A stretch of 24,598 nt of DNA from positions 1 through 24,598 of the forward strand of contig JAZKIX010000013.1 in NCBI GenBank assembly GCA_040384645.1, written 5' to 3'. Below are positions 23,244 to 24,598 of the stretch, one piece after another (positions within the stretch are counted from its first letter, which is position 1; each line of letters opens with the position of its first letter). The stretch is from JAZKIX01 sp040384645. Lineage in GTDB: Bacteria > Pseudomonadota > Gammaproteobacteria > Burkholderiales > Burkholderiaceae_D. The position numbers and the translations under genes are program-made. The notes beneath the pieces were generated by a model that saw only the letters and a list, made by a program, of their open reading frames with translations, was not told where the DNA came from and did no database searches.

Positions 23244-23411
23244 ATGTTGCGAATACGCGCTGTTCTGCTTAATCTGGCACCTGGAGCAAGCTGGCAAGTC
23301 GCGCTTGGGGCGGGTGGCGCATGCTTCCAAAGCATGCGCCGCATTGATGTGACAGCGCTTTTATTGACCACATTACTTGCCGCTATCCCTTGGACGATGG
23401 CCGGCCGTTGA
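23244..23411 (+). CDS. Doubtful 55-residue ORF
   Basis: ATG at 23244 opens 55 codons (MLRIRAVLLNLAPGASWQVA ... LLLTTLLAAIPWTMAGR) with a hydrophobic C-terminal stretch that could span a membrane. No ribosome binding site is obvious, no family is recognised, and the hairpin at 23316-23340 lies within it. It is probably not a gene, but it is the best frame in this spacer. Confidence 0.15.
   Translation: MLRIRAVLLNLAPGASWQVALGAGGACFQSMRRIDVTALLLTTLLAAIPWTMAGR
23316..23340. terminator. Strong GC-rich hairpin after the ATPase gene
   Basis: GGCGCATGCTT and AAGCATGCGCC form a perfect 11-bp stem with a CCA loop. It lies about 130 nt after the apparent ATPase stop. No U tract follows (GCATTGATG), so it may be an imperfect terminator or an RNA-stabilising structure. 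Confidence 0.4.
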
Positions 23412-23480
23412 GATCGAAGAAATTGACAGAAAACATCCGACCCTATCAATTTTTGATTTTATTGACAACTAATGCCAGGG

Positions 23481-23532
23481 CTTACGCAAAATTGTTCCAG
23501 CAAGGCATAGCGGCTGGGCAGTTTTGCGTAAG
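23481..23532. repeat. Nested inverted repeat, possible MITE or IS remnant
   Basis: CTTACGCAAAA (23481-23491) and TTTTGCGTAAG (23522-23532) are perfect 11-bp complements. Within the 30-nt loop CCAGC and GCTGG also pair, giving a long stem. Ends of the ACTTACGCA type are seen in some insertion sequences and miniature elements. No transposase is present. It ends 30 nt before the dehydrogenase start and so lies in its leader or promoter. Confidence 0.5.
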
Positions 23533-23562
23533 TTCTAAATGCAAGACTTTAGGAGAACAGCA

Positions 23563-24598
23563 ATGCGCACCATGAAAGCTGCAGTATTTCTTCATCCGGG
23601 CAAGATCGCGCTTGCAGATAAACCAATACCGGTTGCCGGTCCTGGCGAGGCGTTGATCAAAATCACCACCACCACCATCTGTGGTACCGACGTGCATATT
23701 CTCAAGGGAGAATTTCCGGTGGAAGCAGGTCGCACCATCGGTCATGAACCGGTGGGCGTGATTGCGGAACTGGGTGCAGGCGTGACCGGCTATTGGCTGG
23801 GACAGCGCGTTATCGTCGGCGCGATCACGCCGTGCGGGCAATGTCATCCCTGCCTAGACGGGCACCAATCGCAATGCGGTGGCAAAGCGGCTGGCGGGTG
23901 GCGCTTCGGCAATACGATAGATGGGTGTCAGGCGGAATACCTGCTGGTGCCGCATGCGATGGCCAATCTGGAACCAATTCCGGATGGGCTCACGGATGAA
24001 CAGGTGCTGATGTGCCCTGACATCATGAGTACGGGCTTTGGTGGCGCGGAAAGTGGCGAAATAAAGATCGGCGACACGGTCGTGATTTTTGCGCAAGGTC
24101 CGATTGGCTTGTGCGCAACTGCCGGTGCAAAATTGAAGGGGGCCAGCCTGATCATTGCAGTCGATGGTGTGCGCGCACGACTGGATATGGCGAAGCATCT
24201 GGGCGCCGATGTGACCATCGATTATACGAAAACCGATCCACTAACCGAGATCATGCGTCTGACCAAGGGACGCGGCGTCGATGTCGCGATCGAAGCCCTG
24301 GGCTCGCAGCAGACTTTTGAAAGTTGCCTGCGTGCGCTCAAGCCGGGCGGGACGCTCTCCAGCCTTGGCGTTTACTCGGGAAAGCTTAGCTTGCCGCTCG
24401 ATGCCTTTGCCGCCGGACTGGGCGATCACAAGATCATCACCACGCTATGTCCCGGCGGCAAAGAACGCATGCGCCGGCTAATGAATGTGGTGGCGTCGGG
24501 CCGGGTGAATCTGGAGCCGATGGTCACGCATCGATTCAAGCTAGATCAGATCGAGCAGGCTTACGAGTTATTCGCCAACCAGCGCGATGGTGTGCTGG
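23563..24598 (+). CDS. Zinc-dependent secondary alcohol dehydrogenase (partial, runs off the end)
   Basis: At least 345 residues of a medium-chain dehydrogenase. Catalytic zinc ligands fit Cys40 (TICGTDVH), His61 (IGHEPVG) and Asp153 (CPDIMSTGFGGAE), the Cys-His-Asp set of the isopropanol/secondary-alcohol branch. A structural zinc lobe is also present (CGQCHPC...QC: Cys91, 94, 97, 105). The Rossmann motif is VVIFAQGPIGLCATAGAK, a variant of GxGxxG with Ala and Gln at the first positions. It oxidises or reduces alcohols and ketones/aldehydes with NAD(P). AGGAG (23551-23555) 7 nt upstream fixes the ATG. It follows the ATPase on the same strand; only the last few residues should be missing. Confidence 0.92.
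   Translation, partial: MRTMKAAVFLHPGKIALADKPIPVAGPGEALIKITTTTICGTDVHILKGEFPVEAGRTIGHEPVGVIAELGAGVTGYWLGQRVIVGAITPCGQCHPCLDGHQSQCGGKAAGGWRFGNTIDGCQAEYLLVPHAMANLEPIPDGLTDEQVLMCPDIMSTGFGGAESGEIKIGDTVVIFAQGPIGLCATAGAKLKGASLIIAVDGVRARLDMAKHLGADVTIDYTKTDPLTEIMRLTKGRGVDVAIEALGSQQTFESCLRALKPGGTLSSLGVYSGKLSLPLDAFAAGLGDHKIITTLCPGGKERMRRLMNVVASGRVNLEPMVTHRFKLDQIEQAYELFANQRDGVL

Larger units (their letters stand above)
23189..23562. other. ATPase to alcohol dehydrogenase intergenic region
   Basis: These 374 nt hold a strong hairpin (23316-23340), a doubtful 55-codon ORF (23244-23411), and a nested inverted repeat resembling a mobile-element remnant (23481-23532). A TTGACA-N17-TCAATT pair at 23423-23451 could be a weak promoter for the dehydrogenase. 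Confidence 0.5.

Noticed and set aside
19985..24598. Genomic island or defence system
   Set aside because: The ATPase and dehydrogenase are ordinary metabolic/transport genes; no integrase, toxin-antitoxin, nuclease or attachment-site pair is visible. Only small inverted repeats and a remnant hint at rearrangement.

Overview
The window reads as chromosome of a betaproteobacterium, most likely Oxalobacteraceae (Herminiimonas, Undibacterium, Glaciimonas or Janthinobacterium type). This rests on the gene families and gene order (tRNA-Tyr/Gly/Thr-tuf; FolM-like reductase-folB-ttcA-glmU; Lrp-glmS), the protein sequences recalled from that family, and moderate GC. No database search was possible. 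Three runs of exactly ten N (11860-11869, 14266-14275, 23159-23168) are assembly placeholders, and all three fall inside genes.

Layout. 1-510 (minus): a strong sigma70-like promoter, then tRNA-Tyr, tRNA-Gly, tRNA-Thr and the first codons of tuf. 853-4100 (minus): an HDOD protein and a REC-TPR response-regulator-like protein. 4480-4989 (plus): CheW, divergent from that pair. 5078-6179 (minus): a two-gene unit, a small DUF2905 membrane protein followed by a membrane-anchored J-domain protein. 6284-7435 (minus): a MidA/NDUFAF7-type SAM methyltransferase. 7533-9686 (plus): pteridine/folate and tRNA-thiolation genes (FolM-like reductase, folB, ttcA). 9960-11336 (plus): glmU. 11384-17220 (minus): a signalling operon, in transcription order a triple-PAS histidine kinase, a CheY-like receiver, and a large c-di-GMP protein. 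17484-17957 (minus): an Lrp/AsnC regulator, divergent from glmS (18143-19984, plus). 20363 to the end (plus): a Ca2+-type P2A ATPase and a zinc-dependent secondary-alcohol dehydrogenase cut by the window end.

How the genes fit together. glmS and glmU supply the first and last steps to UDP-GlcNAc and flank the signalling operon and the Lrp gene. The c-di-GMP protein is broken in this assembly. Read across the gaps, 14855 to 11384 encodes one REC-GAF-PAS-GGDEF-EAL-REC polypeptide. Between gap 14266-14275 and its GAF domain sits about 76 codons of indolepyruvate ferredoxin oxidoreductase, which does not belong in such a protein. It is either a misassembly at the gap or a real gene chimera.

Other unexplained signals are: a family of about 48-nt dispersed intergenic repeats with a palindromic core (three good copies and one weaker one); an FNR/ANR-type site correctly spaced from a -10 box upstream of the ATPase; a perfect 15-bp inverted repeat after glmS; and several hairpins or remnants around the ATPase and alcohol dehydrogenase that suggest a rearranged, accessory segment. 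I found no CRISPR array, no complete insertion sequence and no clear new defence system.
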